Positions 42,601 through 48,670 of a DNA stretch of 64,000 nucleotides are shown here, piece by piece. This DNA is from Dactylosporangium sucinum (GTDB taxonomy: Bacteria; Actinomycetota; Actinomycetes; Mycobacteriales; Micromonosporaceae): assembly GCF_014647515.1 (NCBI RefSeq), contig NZ_BMPI01000032.1, forward strand, positions 5,757 to 69,756, written 5' to 3'. A model generated the notes under the pieces. That model was not told the origin of the DNA and ran no database searches. It worked only from the letters and a program-made list of their open reading frames with translations. The position numbers and the translations under genes were made by a program. How positions within the stretch are numbered: position 1 is the stretch's first letter; each line of letters starts with the position of its first letter.

Positions 42601-43000
42601 CGTCGACCAGTCCGGCACGAACACGGCGGCGACGACCGACACCGGCGGCGGCCTGCAACGCGGCAGCCTCGGCAGCGGTGACTGGATCGCCCTGAACGGC
42701 GAGATCAACCTGCAGAACATCAACTCGCTGACGTTCCGCACGTCGGGTGGCAGCGGCGCGGCCGGCACCGGCTCGGTCGAGGTCCGCCTGGACGCGGTCA
42801 ACGGGCCGGTCCTGACCACGGTCACGATCGCGCCCACCGCGAACGCGACGACCTACGCCAGCCAGACCTTCCCCATCACCGACCCAGGCGGCGCGCACCG
42901 GATCTATCTGGTGTTCCGACCTGTCGCGGGCGGGCCGACGAACAACTTCTTCAACCTGAACTGGGTGGAGTTCGGCGGCCAGGGCGTAAGCGCGCCCTAG
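39626..43000 (+). CDS. Large secreted ThuA - glucose/sorbosone dehydrogenase - PKD - CBM6-like protein
   Basis: 1124 residues. Signal peptide 1-37 (ending PALAAPAP). ThuA domain about 45-270: FKVLVFTKAVGTKS, VGVHSAIETETDW, MGYDHPITWCKDYKGGRSFYTGLGDT. A GSDH/PQQ-type six-bladed propeller follows at about 280-790 (ANYQMDYIAAPPNVSEPIGFDVLPDGRVVQTDRRG, NDLRGKILRIKV, MGFRNPFRITVD). PKD domain about 795-880 (WDFDGNGTTDSVDPNPTFTYTTNGVYTARLTVTD). The C-terminal beta-sandwich resembles CBM6 (GDWIALNGEINLQNINSLTF). It should bind polysaccharide and oxidise a sugar outside the cell. ATG follows GGAGGAG at five bases. The sugar isomerase gene follows 92 bases later. Confidence 0.9.
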   Translation: MFNAPGRRRTTFAGLLALSASLLVGTTSASAPALAAPAPESNGSQFKVLVFTKAVGTKSSSTAAGVAAIKQLGNQLRFTVVETDDAGKFDQAHLKQYRVVVFLNTYGDVLNAAQQAAFEDYYTDGGGFVGVHSAIETETDWSFLTDVLGTRASGSSAVTQARIKVADRVHPASKSLPESWNRTDQWYNFTSNVRGFSHVLATVDENSYAGGTMGYDHPITWCKDYKGGRSFYTGLGDTAASFGTQDLRAHLGGAIQWAAGMTDGDCGATVLANYQMDYIAAPPNVSEPIGFDVLPDGRVVQTDRRGGVRLHDPANNTTHLLAQIPVYMASEDGMYGPAIDNDFANNHWVYLYYSPLTMEAPYPQTTPTANSPTTGADPSVWDPWKGYFQLSRFKFVDGPNPTLDVASEQKIMKVPVDRGACCHVAGDITFDKDNNLWMVTGDDTPAGGGNSGGFAPFNDMLTTTGQYNAPYVDARRSALNTNDLRGKILRIKVQGDGSYTIPAGNLFTGNEEGGGKTRPEIYAMGFRNPFRITVDKDGVAYVTDYSPDSSTPQVNRGPAGTGRMEIVRKPANYGWPLCYSPTLPYYRWNFNTSTPLDNPPQAFECNNPDRGPANTSRWNTGLTYSPPIAQPDMWYSFQDNNAANPLGTPCAAYYMQNPPGKCPQLFPELGTGGVGPHGAAKYDYDPNNPNPTKFPAYYDQSIFFGEFTRDYLREIRLDSSGQVFKINDLLSCGAGPTTPARPFLCDNPMDMMWGKDGNFYLLTYGDGFFNINPDAALVKFSYVKGTRAPIAKLSATPTDGVAPLTVAFSSEGSNDPDPSDSIKFAWDFDGNGTTDSVDPNPTFTYTTNGVYTARLTVTDSSGKTASANTTITVGNTSPTVKVTVPTEGGLFSFGDSIPFNVTVTDPQDGTIDCSRVEVTFVLGHDSHGHAESTATGCSGTLPTFAEDVSHGGNVFGVISASYTDKGGPGGIPALTTVDQATIRQKKQEVEFVVDQSGTNTAATTDTGGGLQRGSLGSGDWIALNGEINLQNINSLTFRTSGGSGAAGTGSVEVRLDAVNGPVLTTVTIAPTANATTYASQTFPITDPGGAHRIYLVFRPVAGGPTNNFFNLNWVEFGGQGVSAP

Positions 43001-43092
43001 CACCACCCGCCGGGGCGGGGTGTGTCACCCCGCAGTACGCCGCACCCCGCCCCGGTCTGCACCACACGCACAAACAGCAGAAGGAGCAACAC

Positions 43093-44397
43093 ATGTCCGG
43101 AAAGATCAGCCGCCGCCGGTTATTGGCCGGCGCGGGCCTGACGGCCGCCGCCGCGTTCACCCCGCTCGGCCCGGCCTCCGTTTTCTCCCCCACGTCGGCG
43201 AGCGCGGCCAACGGCCGGCTCATCCCCGGCGGCAAGCTCGGCACCATCACGTACACCCAGCGTGACGTCCCGACCCGCATCGGCATCGCCGCGAGCGCCG
43301 CGCTGGGTGTGGCCCCGACGATGGGGTACCTGGGCGGCCCCAACTTCCCCCAGGACCCGACCGACCTCGGGCCGCTCGTGCCGCTCCCGGGTGGCTGGCT
43401 GGAGCTGTTCGAGTTCCTGGCCAAGGCCGGCTTCAAGCAGATCGAGTTCGCCGGCTACGGCCAGCACGCCTCGAACCCGGGCGGCGCCGCGCCGAACCCG
43501 GCGCCGGGCGGCGTCACCACCCCGGAGGCGCGGGCGGCCTACCTGGCGTACGCCCGCACCCTGCGCGGCTTCCTCGACGCCTTCGGCCTGGAGGCGATCG
43601 GCAACCACGGGTTCGTCCCGAACACCTGGAACGGCCCGGGCAGCGCCGGCGGCGCGATGACCACCCAGGACTACAACCGGCTGCAGGCCGAACTGGAGTT
43701 CGCGGCGATCCTCGGCATGCCGTACATGGGCACGGGCAGCGACCCGACGAGCGCCAACAACCGCAACATCGAGCCGTGGACCCTCGCGGGCGAGAAGTGG
43801 TCGGCGCTGAACGAGATCAGCGTCGGGCAGTGGGGCATCCACATGTACACCCACAACCACTCGCCGGCGTACAACTTCCTGCAGGACGGCCCGCTGGTCA
43901 CCGTCACGCAGCACCGCATCACCGGTGAGCCGATCGCGCCGACCCAGGTCCGTGGCGAGTCGGGCAAGCGGCTCATGCAGCACTACCTCGACGTCACCAG
44001 CCCCGACCTCGTCGTCATCGAGATGGACGTCTACTGGGCCCACGTCGCTCAGCACCAGCACCGCTGGCGCTACGACTGGGAGGGCAAGCGCGTCGAGGAC
44101 ATCTTCGACCCGACGGCCCAGGTCTCCAAGCAGACCAAGCGGTACGCGCTCTTCCACGCCAAGGACGGCGACGCCACCGGCCAGGCCCCCGGCGTGGGCG
44201 ACGGCTACTCGTGGATCCCGTTCGGCGACCCCCGCAGCGACATCAACTACAAGGGGTTCTACAGCAACATCGGCGCCAAGGGGTTCCACAACTCGAACTA
44301 CGAGCAGGACAACGCCCCCGGCGGCAACGCCGACCCGGGCCAGTCCCTGCGATTCTCCAAGATCAGCGCGGCGGGCATGGCCGGCCTGCGCGGCTGA
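43093..44397 (+). CDS. Tat-exported sugar phosphate isomerase/epimerase-like TIM-barrel protein
   Basis: 434 residues. The twin-arginine signal SRRRLLAGAGLTAAAAF (cleavage near residue 40) indicates folded export. The mature part has the xylose-isomerase-like barrel: GGWLELFEFLAKAGFKQIEFAGYGQH, GLEAIGNHGFVP, GIHMYTHNHSPAYNF, DLVVIEMDVYWAHVAQH, YALFHAKDGD and KGFYSNIGAKG. The histidine and acidic residues at strand ends are those expected for a divalent metal site. Similar enzymes epimerise or lyse 3-keto sugars, fitting the upstream ThuA-GSDH protein. AAGGAG precedes the ATG. Codon 10 is TTA, a rare codon in such genomes. Confidence 0.85.
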   Translation: MSGKISRRRLLAGAGLTAAAAFTPLGPASVFSPTSASAANGRLIPGGKLGTITYTQRDVPTRIGIAASAALGVAPTMGYLGGPNFPQDPTDLGPLVPLPGGWLELFEFLAKAGFKQIEFAGYGQHASNPGGAAPNPAPGGVTTPEARAAYLAYARTLRGFLDAFGLEAIGNHGFVPNTWNGPGSAGGAMTTQDYNRLQAELEFAAILGMPYMGTGSDPTSANNRNIEPWTLAGEKWSALNEISVGQWGIHMYTHNHSPAYNFLQDGPLVTVTQHRITGEPIAPTQVRGESGKRLMQHYLDVTSPDLVVIEMDVYWAHVAQHQHRWRYDWEGKRVEDIFDPTAQVSKQTKRYALFHAKDGDATGQAPGVGDGYSWIPFGDPRSDINYKGFYSNIGAKGFHNSNYEQDNAPGGNADPGQSLRFSKISAAGMAGLRG

Positions 44398-44414
44398 CCG
44401 CTCCCGTCCAACCA

Positions 44415-44449
44415 GCGACGGCCCGGGGCACGACGCCCCGGGCCGTCGC
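44415..44449 (+). terminator. Strong hairpin terminator of the ThuA-GSDH-isomerase operon
   Basis: A perfect 15-bp stem (GCGACGGCCCGGGGC and its complement) with a five-base loop, 18 bases after the isomerase stop. It marks the operon end. Confidence 0.8.
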
Positions 44450-44477
44450 CGCGTCCAAGCACGGCCCCTTCGGTCCT

Positions 44478-44608
44478 TCAGCCGCCGGGAACGCGCCGGC
44501 CGGCTGACAGCCCGCCGTCGATCACGGCGGCGACGAGTTTGGCGCGGTTGGTGGTGCCGAGCTTGGTGAAGATGTGCGAGAGGTGCGTCTTCACCGTGCC
44601 GCGGCAGG
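44478..44608 (-). pseudogene. Remnant of a LuxR-type helix-turn-helix C-terminus
   Basis: Minus-strand translation gives TVKTHLSHIFTKLGTTNRAK then LVAAVIDGGLSAGRRVPGG and a stop. This is the recognition helix and last helix of a NarL/LuxR regulator. The preceding half of the DNA-binding domain and any sensor or receiver domain are absent; upstream the frame runs into the 5' region of the oxidoreductase gene on the other strand. It is a fragment, not a working gene. Confidence 0.75.
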
Positions 44609-44701
44609 ATGCGCACATCGTCGGGCGCCGGTTGGACGGCCGCACCGACTCACCTACGAGGTCGACAGGGACTGCGGCACCGAAGGACAGGAGCAAGAAC
44701 C

Positions 44702-45190
44702 ATGGCACGCGACGATCTCGCCGCACACGCACGGGCCCTGCTCGATGCGAACGCGTTTCTGACCCTGGGCACGGTCGATCCGGCCGGCCGGCCCTGGACC
44801 TCCCCGGTCTACTTCGCGGCGGCCGGGCTGCGGGAGTTCTACTGGAGCTCGGACACCGGCGCCGTGCACTCCCGCAACCTCACCGAACGCCCGCACGTGA
44901 GCATCGTGGTGTTCGACTCCAGCGTCCGGCCCTACCACGGCCGTGCCCTGTACGCGGTCGGGCCGGCGTGCGAGCTGCAGGGCGACGACCTCGATCGCGG
45001 ACTGCAGGTGTACCCGGGGCCCAGCGACCGGGGCGCCACCGCGCTGACCCGGGAGGACGTGACCGGATCCTCCCCGTACCGCCTCTACCGGGCGACAGCG
45101 ACCGAAGTATGGGTCCTGTGCCCACGCGAGCCGAGACGGCCGTGCCCGCTGCACGGTCTCGCCAACGACCACCGGACCCGCATCGAATAG
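44702..45190 (+). CDS. Pyridoxamine 5'-phosphate oxidase-family (FMN-binding split barrel) protein
   Basis: 162 residues. ARALLDANAFLTLGTVDPAGRPWTSPVYFAA is the conserved first half of the PNPOx-like fold. FYWSSDTGAVHSRNLTERPHVSIVVFDSSVR forms the cofactor-binding middle, and YRATATEVWVLCPREPR the final strands. Such stand-alone proteins bind FMN, F420 or haem and act as reductases or binding proteins. AGGAG stands eleven bases before the ATG. A neighbouring minus-strand gene encodes a DUF2470 protein, a domain often linked to this fold in haem-oxygenase-like enzymes. Confidence 0.87.
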   Translation: MARDDLAAHARALLDANAFLTLGTVDPAGRPWTSPVYFAAAGLREFYWSSDTGAVHSRNLTERPHVSIVVFDSSVRPYHGRALYAVGPACELQGDDLDRGLQVYPGPSDRGATALTREDVTGSSPYRLYRATATEVWVLCPREPRRPCPLHGLANDHRTRIE

Positions 45191-45217
45191 CGACGGCACC
45201 ACATCTTTCGAACAGCG

Positions 45218-45240
45218 CCCGCGCTCACCTCAGGCGCGGG
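45218..45240. terminator. Hairpin after the PPOX-like gene
   Basis: CCCGCGC and GCGCGGG form a 7-bp stem with a nine-base loop, 28 bases after the stop and between two convergent genes. Confidence 0.45.
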
Positions 45241-45430
45241 ACGCCACCCGGTTCACGGTTGCGGCCGGGCCGGCGGCGCGGCGGGCCGACCGGGCGGTCC
45301 GGATGCGGCCGTGGATCGTGCCGGTCAGCGCCGCCGGACCAGCAGCCCGGTCGCCGGCAGGTCACCCGCGACGGCAACGACCGCGACGCCGCGCAGTCAT
45401 AGTCCGGCGCCCGTGCGCGGCCGAAGCGTC

Positions 45431-46180
45431 CTAGTCAGGCAGGAGCCGCCGCAGTTCCCGGTCGAGCGTGGCCTCGTCGGTGACCCGCAGGCGGAACGGC
45501 AGGCGGACGTCGTGATGCCGGTGCGCGGTCTCCGCCCGCAGCGTCAGCCCGTCGGCGTCGACGGCCACCGGGACCAACCTGGCGCCGGTGGCGGCCAGGT
45601 CGGGGTCGACCAGTGCGGCGAAGCGGTGCGCGGCCTCGCGGTGCTGCCGGATCAGGCGGGCCAGGTGCGCCGCCTCCACGGCGGCGATCGGGTCGGGACG
45701 CGCCGCGCGGTAGGCCTCGACGGGCAGCTCGACGGCGGCCCCGTGCCGTTCGACGTGCACGCTGCCGGGCTCGATCGTCCACAGCGCCACCGGCGGGAGG
45801 CCCAGCAGCGCCATGACGGCGTCGTCGTCGCACGAGTCGAGGAAGGCCGGGTCCAGCCGGCGGACCCTGCCGGTCACCGTCATCCGCGCCCGCACCCGGG
45901 CGCGCACCGGCACCGGCACCAGGTGGGTGACGTCGAGCCGGACGGCGCCGTCCGCTCCGCGGGCGACGACGAGCAGCCCGCCGAGCCGGGTCATCGCGTC
46001 GACGGCCACGACGATCGTGCCGTCCGGCAGCACGGCGTGCGCGTCGATCAGGTCGGCGGCCGCACCGGCCACCTCCAGCCGCACCGACGTGGCGGTCGCG
46101 AGGGCGGAGCGGACCTCGACCGCGTCGGCCGGCTGCCGGTCGGGGGCGAGCGCCGACGACGGTTCCGTTGCGGATGCCAC
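45431..46180 (-). CDS. DUF2470-containing protein, iron-regulated
   Basis: 249 residues. An N-terminal split-barrel-like half (VRLEVAGAAADLIDAHAVLPDGTIVVAVDAMTRLG) is followed by a C-terminal DUF2470 domain (ALWTIEPGSVHVERHGAAVELPVEAYRAARPDPIAAVEAAHLARLIRQHREAAHRFAAL). In other bacteria DUF2470 is the haem-binding C-terminal domain of HugZ-like haem-degrading proteins and is often iron-repressed. GTG 46180 has AAGGAGG at ideal spacing. An IdeR/DmdR-like box overlaps its promoter, supporting a role in iron or haem use. The ribosome binding site lies in one arm of a perfect 17-bp inverted repeat. Confidence 0.8.
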   Translation of the reverse strand: MASATEPSSALAPDRQPADAVEVRSALATATSVRLEVAGAAADLIDAHAVLPDGTIVVAVDAMTRLGGLLVVARGADGAVRLDVTHLVPVPVRARVRARMTVTGRVRRLDPAFLDSCDDDAVMALLGLPPVALWTIEPGSVHVERHGAAVELPVEAYRAARPDPIAAVEAAHLARLIRQHREAAHRFAALVDPDLAATGARLVPVAVDADGLTLRAETAHRHHDVRLPFRLRVTDEATLDRELRRLLPD

Positions 46181-46182
46181 AC

Positions 46183-46274
46183 CGGCCTCCTTGCGCCGCG
46201 ATCGAGTTCGAGCAAGCCTACCTCGGCAAGTAAGGCTTACCTTAGTCGAACCCGGCTGCGGCGCAAGGAGGCCG
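46183..46274 (-). repeat. Perfect 17-bp inverted repeat flanking the iron-box promoter
   Basis: GCGGCGCAAGGAGGCCG on the minus strand at 46199-46183 contains the ribosome binding site of the DUF2470 gene. Its exact complement is at 46258-46274, upstream of the promoter, with 58 bases between that include the iron box and a TAGGCT -10 candidate (46215-46220). RNA read through from the upstream gene would contain both arms and could pair over the ribosome binding site. RNA starting at the -10 would contain only the ribosome-binding arm. Confidence 0.8.
46230..46244 (-). promoter_or_regulatory. IdeR/DmdR-type iron box
   Basis: GTAAGGCTTACCTTA matches GTTAGGCTAACCTAA, the core of the actinobacterial iron box, at 12 of 15 positions and is centred on GTAAG-G-CTTAC. 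It overlaps the promoter of the DUF2470 gene, the position expected for iron-dependent repression. Confidence 0.65.
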
Positions 46275-46291
46275 TTGACGTCAGATCAGCT

Positions 46292-46588
46292 TCAGGCCGG
46301 CTGGTAGGTCAGGCAGTCGCTGACCGTGGCACCCGGGCCGACCTTCACGGACTGCGCCGTGCAGGCCAGGTTGGTGTTGTGGGTGCAGTCGGTGCGGGCA
46401 CACGCGCCGACACTGCCGGTGACCTCCCGCATCCCCCCGCGCACCGACGACTCGACGTACGTCGCACAGGACGCGGCCGCACCGGCCGCCGCGACGGTCA
46501 CGGCCGGGGCGTGACAGCCACCGTCGTTGAAGCTGCACGTGACGGCGGCGCATTCTCGCACGGCAGGCATCTGCAATAGGGTCTTCAT
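46292..46588 (-). CDS. Cysteine-rich protein with two DUF1540 domains
   Basis: 98 residues with two copies of the four-cysteine DUF1540 pattern. The first is ECAAVTCSFNDGGCHAPAVTV with a later SCATYVES; the second is GACARTDCTHNTNLACTAQSVKVG with VSDCLTYQPA. The spacing C-x5-C-x6-C...C suggests metal binding, probably zinc or iron. Small DUF1540 proteins are of unknown function. ATG 46588 has GGAGGA just upstream. A tandem repeat lies in its leader, and a second iron-box-like sequence 224 bases upstream hints at metal control. Confidence 0.85.
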   Translation of the reverse strand: MKTLLQMPAVRECAAVTCSFNDGGCHAPAVTVAAAGAAASCATYVESSVRGGMREVTGSVGACARTDCTHNTNLACTAQSVKVGPGATVSDCLTYQPA

Positions 46589-46617
46589 GACTCCTCCGCT
46601 CACTGTTCTGCGCCGTC

Positions 46618-46660
46618 ATCGACAAAGCCCTGATCGACAAAGCCCTGATCGGCAACAAAG
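46618..46660. repeat. 15-bp direct tandem repeat in the DUF1540 leader
   Basis: ATCGACAAAGCCCTG occurs twice in immediate succession (46618-46632, 46633-46647), followed by a third partial copy beginning ATCGGCAA. It lies 30-70 bases upstream of the DUF1540 ATG. Confidence 0.75.
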
Positions 46661-46811
46661 CGCGACCAAGCCCGAGAATAGTCGGGAAGTCGTCCGGCGG
46701 GCGCGTTTCCGCGGGCCGCACAGGATGGTTCACGGTGGCATCACACCAGCTCAGCCGGGTGAAACGATTCGCCGAAAAAGAACCGGGTATTTGCTGCGGC
46801 TCCGTCAAACC

Positions 46812-46830
46812 CAAGGTAAGGCTACGCTTT
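46812..46830 (-). promoter_or_regulatory. Second iron-box-like sequence
   Basis: CAAGGTAAGGCTACGCTTT matches the 19-bp consensus TTAGGTTAGGCTAACCTAA at 12 positions. It is 224 bases from the DUF1540 start and about 270 from tctC, so which gene it would control is uncertain. Confidence 0.35.
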
Positions 46831-47027
46831 GTTTCTGGCCGTACGGAAATGGAAGGTCACACTTCGTCAGCGCATCCGGGTCGTCGGCAGCAGGCCGGCC
46901 CGGCGGGCGTCGCGATGGGATGAGCGTCGTCGTGCCCGGGGTCGGCAAGGTGGTCGAGGTCGGTCCGTTGCGCGGCCGGTCGCCGCGTCGCGACCAAAAA
47001 GACCAATATGCTCGCAGCCTTCACAAT

Positions 47028-47043
47028 CGTGACGTGGGTCACG
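47028..47043 (+). promoter_or_regulatory. CRP/GlxR-type palindrome upstream of tctC
   Basis: CGTGAC-GTGG-GTCACG is perfectly symmetric and contains GTGA-N6-TCAC, the half-site arrangement of CRP-family regulators (TGTGA-N6-TCACA). It lies 58 bases before the tctC ATG and directly upstream of a TAACAC -10 candidate. Confidence 0.6.
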
Positions 47044-47101
47044 CGGTGGTGCATGGTGCGTAACACGTTCGCCCTCCCCCCGTGACAGGAGCAACATCTT
47101 C

Positions 47102-48127
47102 ATGTTGAGACGGAGCCTTGCGGTCGCGTTACCCGCCGCGCTGCTGCTCACCGCCGGCTGCGCCAACCAGTCGGTCGGCGACTCCCCCGCCCCGGCCGGC
47201 TCGTCCGCGGTGGCGTACCCGACGAAGACCCTGCAGATCATGGCCCCCGCCGGCGCCGGCGGCGGCTGGGACACCACCGCGCGTTCCATGCAGAAGACCC
47301 TGCAGGAGGCCAAGCTGCTCAACGGCCAGTCCGCCGAGGTCCGCAACGTCACCGGCGCCGGTGGCACCATCGGCCTGGCCGAGCTGGTCACCAGCCACCA
47401 GAAGGACGCACACCAGCTGATGGTCACCGGCCTGGTGATGATCGGCGGTGTCGTGACGAACAAGTCGCCGGTCGATCTCGGCAAGACCACGCCCATCGCC
47501 ACGCTGACCGCCGAGTCCGAGGTCGTGGTCGTGCGCAGCGACTCGAAGTACACCTCCCTCAAACAGCTCGTCGACGACGTCAAGGCGAACCCGACCGGCG
47601 TGAAATGGGGTGGCGGCTCGGCCGGTGGCACCGACCACATCCTCGTCGGCCTGCTCGCCAAGGCCGGCGGCGCGGACCCGAAGGTGGTCGCCAAGCAGTA
47701 CATCGCCTACTCCGGTGGCGGCGAGACGAAGGCCGCCCTGCTCTCCGGCGACGTCAGCGTGGCGGTCTCCAGCACCAGCGAGTTCGCCGACCTGGTCAAG
47801 GCCGGCACCGTCCGCGCCCTCGCGGTGTCGAGCGCCAAGGGCGAGGACGCCGGTGCCGGCACCCCGGCGCCGAGCATCAAGGAGTCCGGCTACGACCTGG
47901 AGCTGATGAACTGGCGTGGGGTCGCCGCCCCGCCCGGTCTCAGCGCGGGTGAGCGCGCGGCCGTCATCAAGCTCATCGACGACCTGCACGCCTCGCAGCA
48001 GTGGAAGGCCGAGCTGACCGCGAAGAAGTGGCAGGACTTCTACAAGTCCGGCGACGACGCCGCGGCGTTCTTCGCATCCGAGAGCACCCGGATCAAGGCG
48101 GTCCTCACCGAGATCGGACTGGGTTAG
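47102..48127 (+). CDS. tctC: TctC substrate-binding lipoprotein (tripartite tricarboxylate transporter)
   Basis: 341 residues. The lipoprotein signal LLLTAGC places the lipidated cysteine at residue 20. The mature protein has the Bug/TctC pattern TLQIMAPAGAGGGWDTTARSMQKTLQ, the ligand-binding G-A-G-G-T segment (VTGAGGTIGLAEL), GGTDHILVGLLAKAGG and WRGVAAPPGLS. It captures a carboxylate (citrate or similar) outside the membrane and delivers it to TctAB. First gene of a tight three-gene operon. An AGGAG lies somewhat far (12 bases) from the ATG. Confidence 0.93.
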   Translation: MLRRSLAVALPAALLLTAGCANQSVGDSPAPAGSSAVAYPTKTLQIMAPAGAGGGWDTTARSMQKTLQEAKLLNGQSAEVRNVTGAGGTIGLAELVTSHQKDAHQLMVTGLVMIGGVVTNKSPVDLGKTTPIATLTAESEVVVVRSDSKYTSLKQLVDDVKANPTGVKWGGGSAGGTDHILVGLLAKAGGADPKVVAKQYIAYSGGGETKAALLSGDVSVAVSSTSEFADLVKAGTVRALAVSSAKGEDAGAGTPAPSIKESGYDLELMNWRGVAAPPGLSAGERAAVIKLIDDLHASQQWKAELTAKKWQDFYKSGDDAAAFFASESTRIKAVLTEIGLG

Positions 48128-48133
48128 CCGCAC

Positions 48134-48670
48134 ATGAGCTCCGCGACACCTGAGTATCAGGAGCCAGCGGACACCGGCGCGGCGCCGGGGGTGGAGGCCA
48201 CGGCCACCCCCGGCCCGCTGGTGGCCGGTGGCCTGCTGCTGATCATCGGCATCGCCCTGCTCTGGCAGGCGATCCGGACCGGCATCGACAACGGGGTCAC
48301 GCTCGGCGGGCCCACCCTGGCGCCGATCATCGTCACCGGCCTGTGGGTCGCGGTGGCGGCGGCCTACCTGCTCGGCCAGGTACGCCGGCGCACCCGGGCG
48401 ACCGAGGGCACGACCACGAACTGGCGCACGCCGTTCGTGCTGCTGGCGGCGATCGTCGGCTACGCGGTCGTGCTCAAGTACACGGTCGTCGGGTACGTCC
48501 TGTCCACCGCCGCGTTCGTCCTGCTCTGCGCCCAGTTGCTGGGCACCCGGCCGCTGCGCGAGGTGATCGTGCGCGACCTGGTCACCGCGATCGCCCTGGC
48601 GCTGACCATCTACCTGGTCTTCACCCGCCTGCTCGGCATCGCCCTGCCCGCGGGGGTGCTGCCGCTGTGA
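48134..48670 (+). CDS. tctB: TctB small membrane subunit
   Basis: 178 residues with four hydrophobic helices: [71 protein letters not shown] and [30 protein letters not shown]. The C-terminal L-G-I-x-L-P-x-G motif is typical of TctB. It forms the small permease subunit with TctA. It begins six bases after tctC and its stop overlaps the tctA GTG. Confidence 0.93.
   Translation: MSSATPEYQEPADTGAAPGVEATATPGPLVAGGLLLIIGIALLWQAIRTGIDNGVTLGGPTLAPIIVTGLWVAVAAAYLLGQVRRRTRATEGTTTNWRTPFVLLAAIVGYAVVLKYTVVGYVLSTAAFVLLCAQLLGTRPLREVIVRDLVTAIALALTIYLVFTRLLGIALPAGVLPL

Larger units (their letters stand above)
46589..47101. other. 513-bp divergent regulatory region, no gene seen
   Basis: It lies between the DUF1540 gene (minus) and tctC (plus). 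It holds a 15-bp tandem repeat, a possible minus-strand -10 TATTCT (46675-46680) inside the near-palindrome CCCGA-GAATAG-TCGGG (46671-46686), an iron-box-like sequence and a CRP-type palindrome. Open frames are short and none has a start with a ribosome binding site. Confidence 0.55.

Noticed and set aside
45241-45430. Possible C-terminal coding fragment on the minus strand between the PPOX-like and DUF2470 genes
   Set aside because: Several frames are open but none matches a family I recognise and none has a start.
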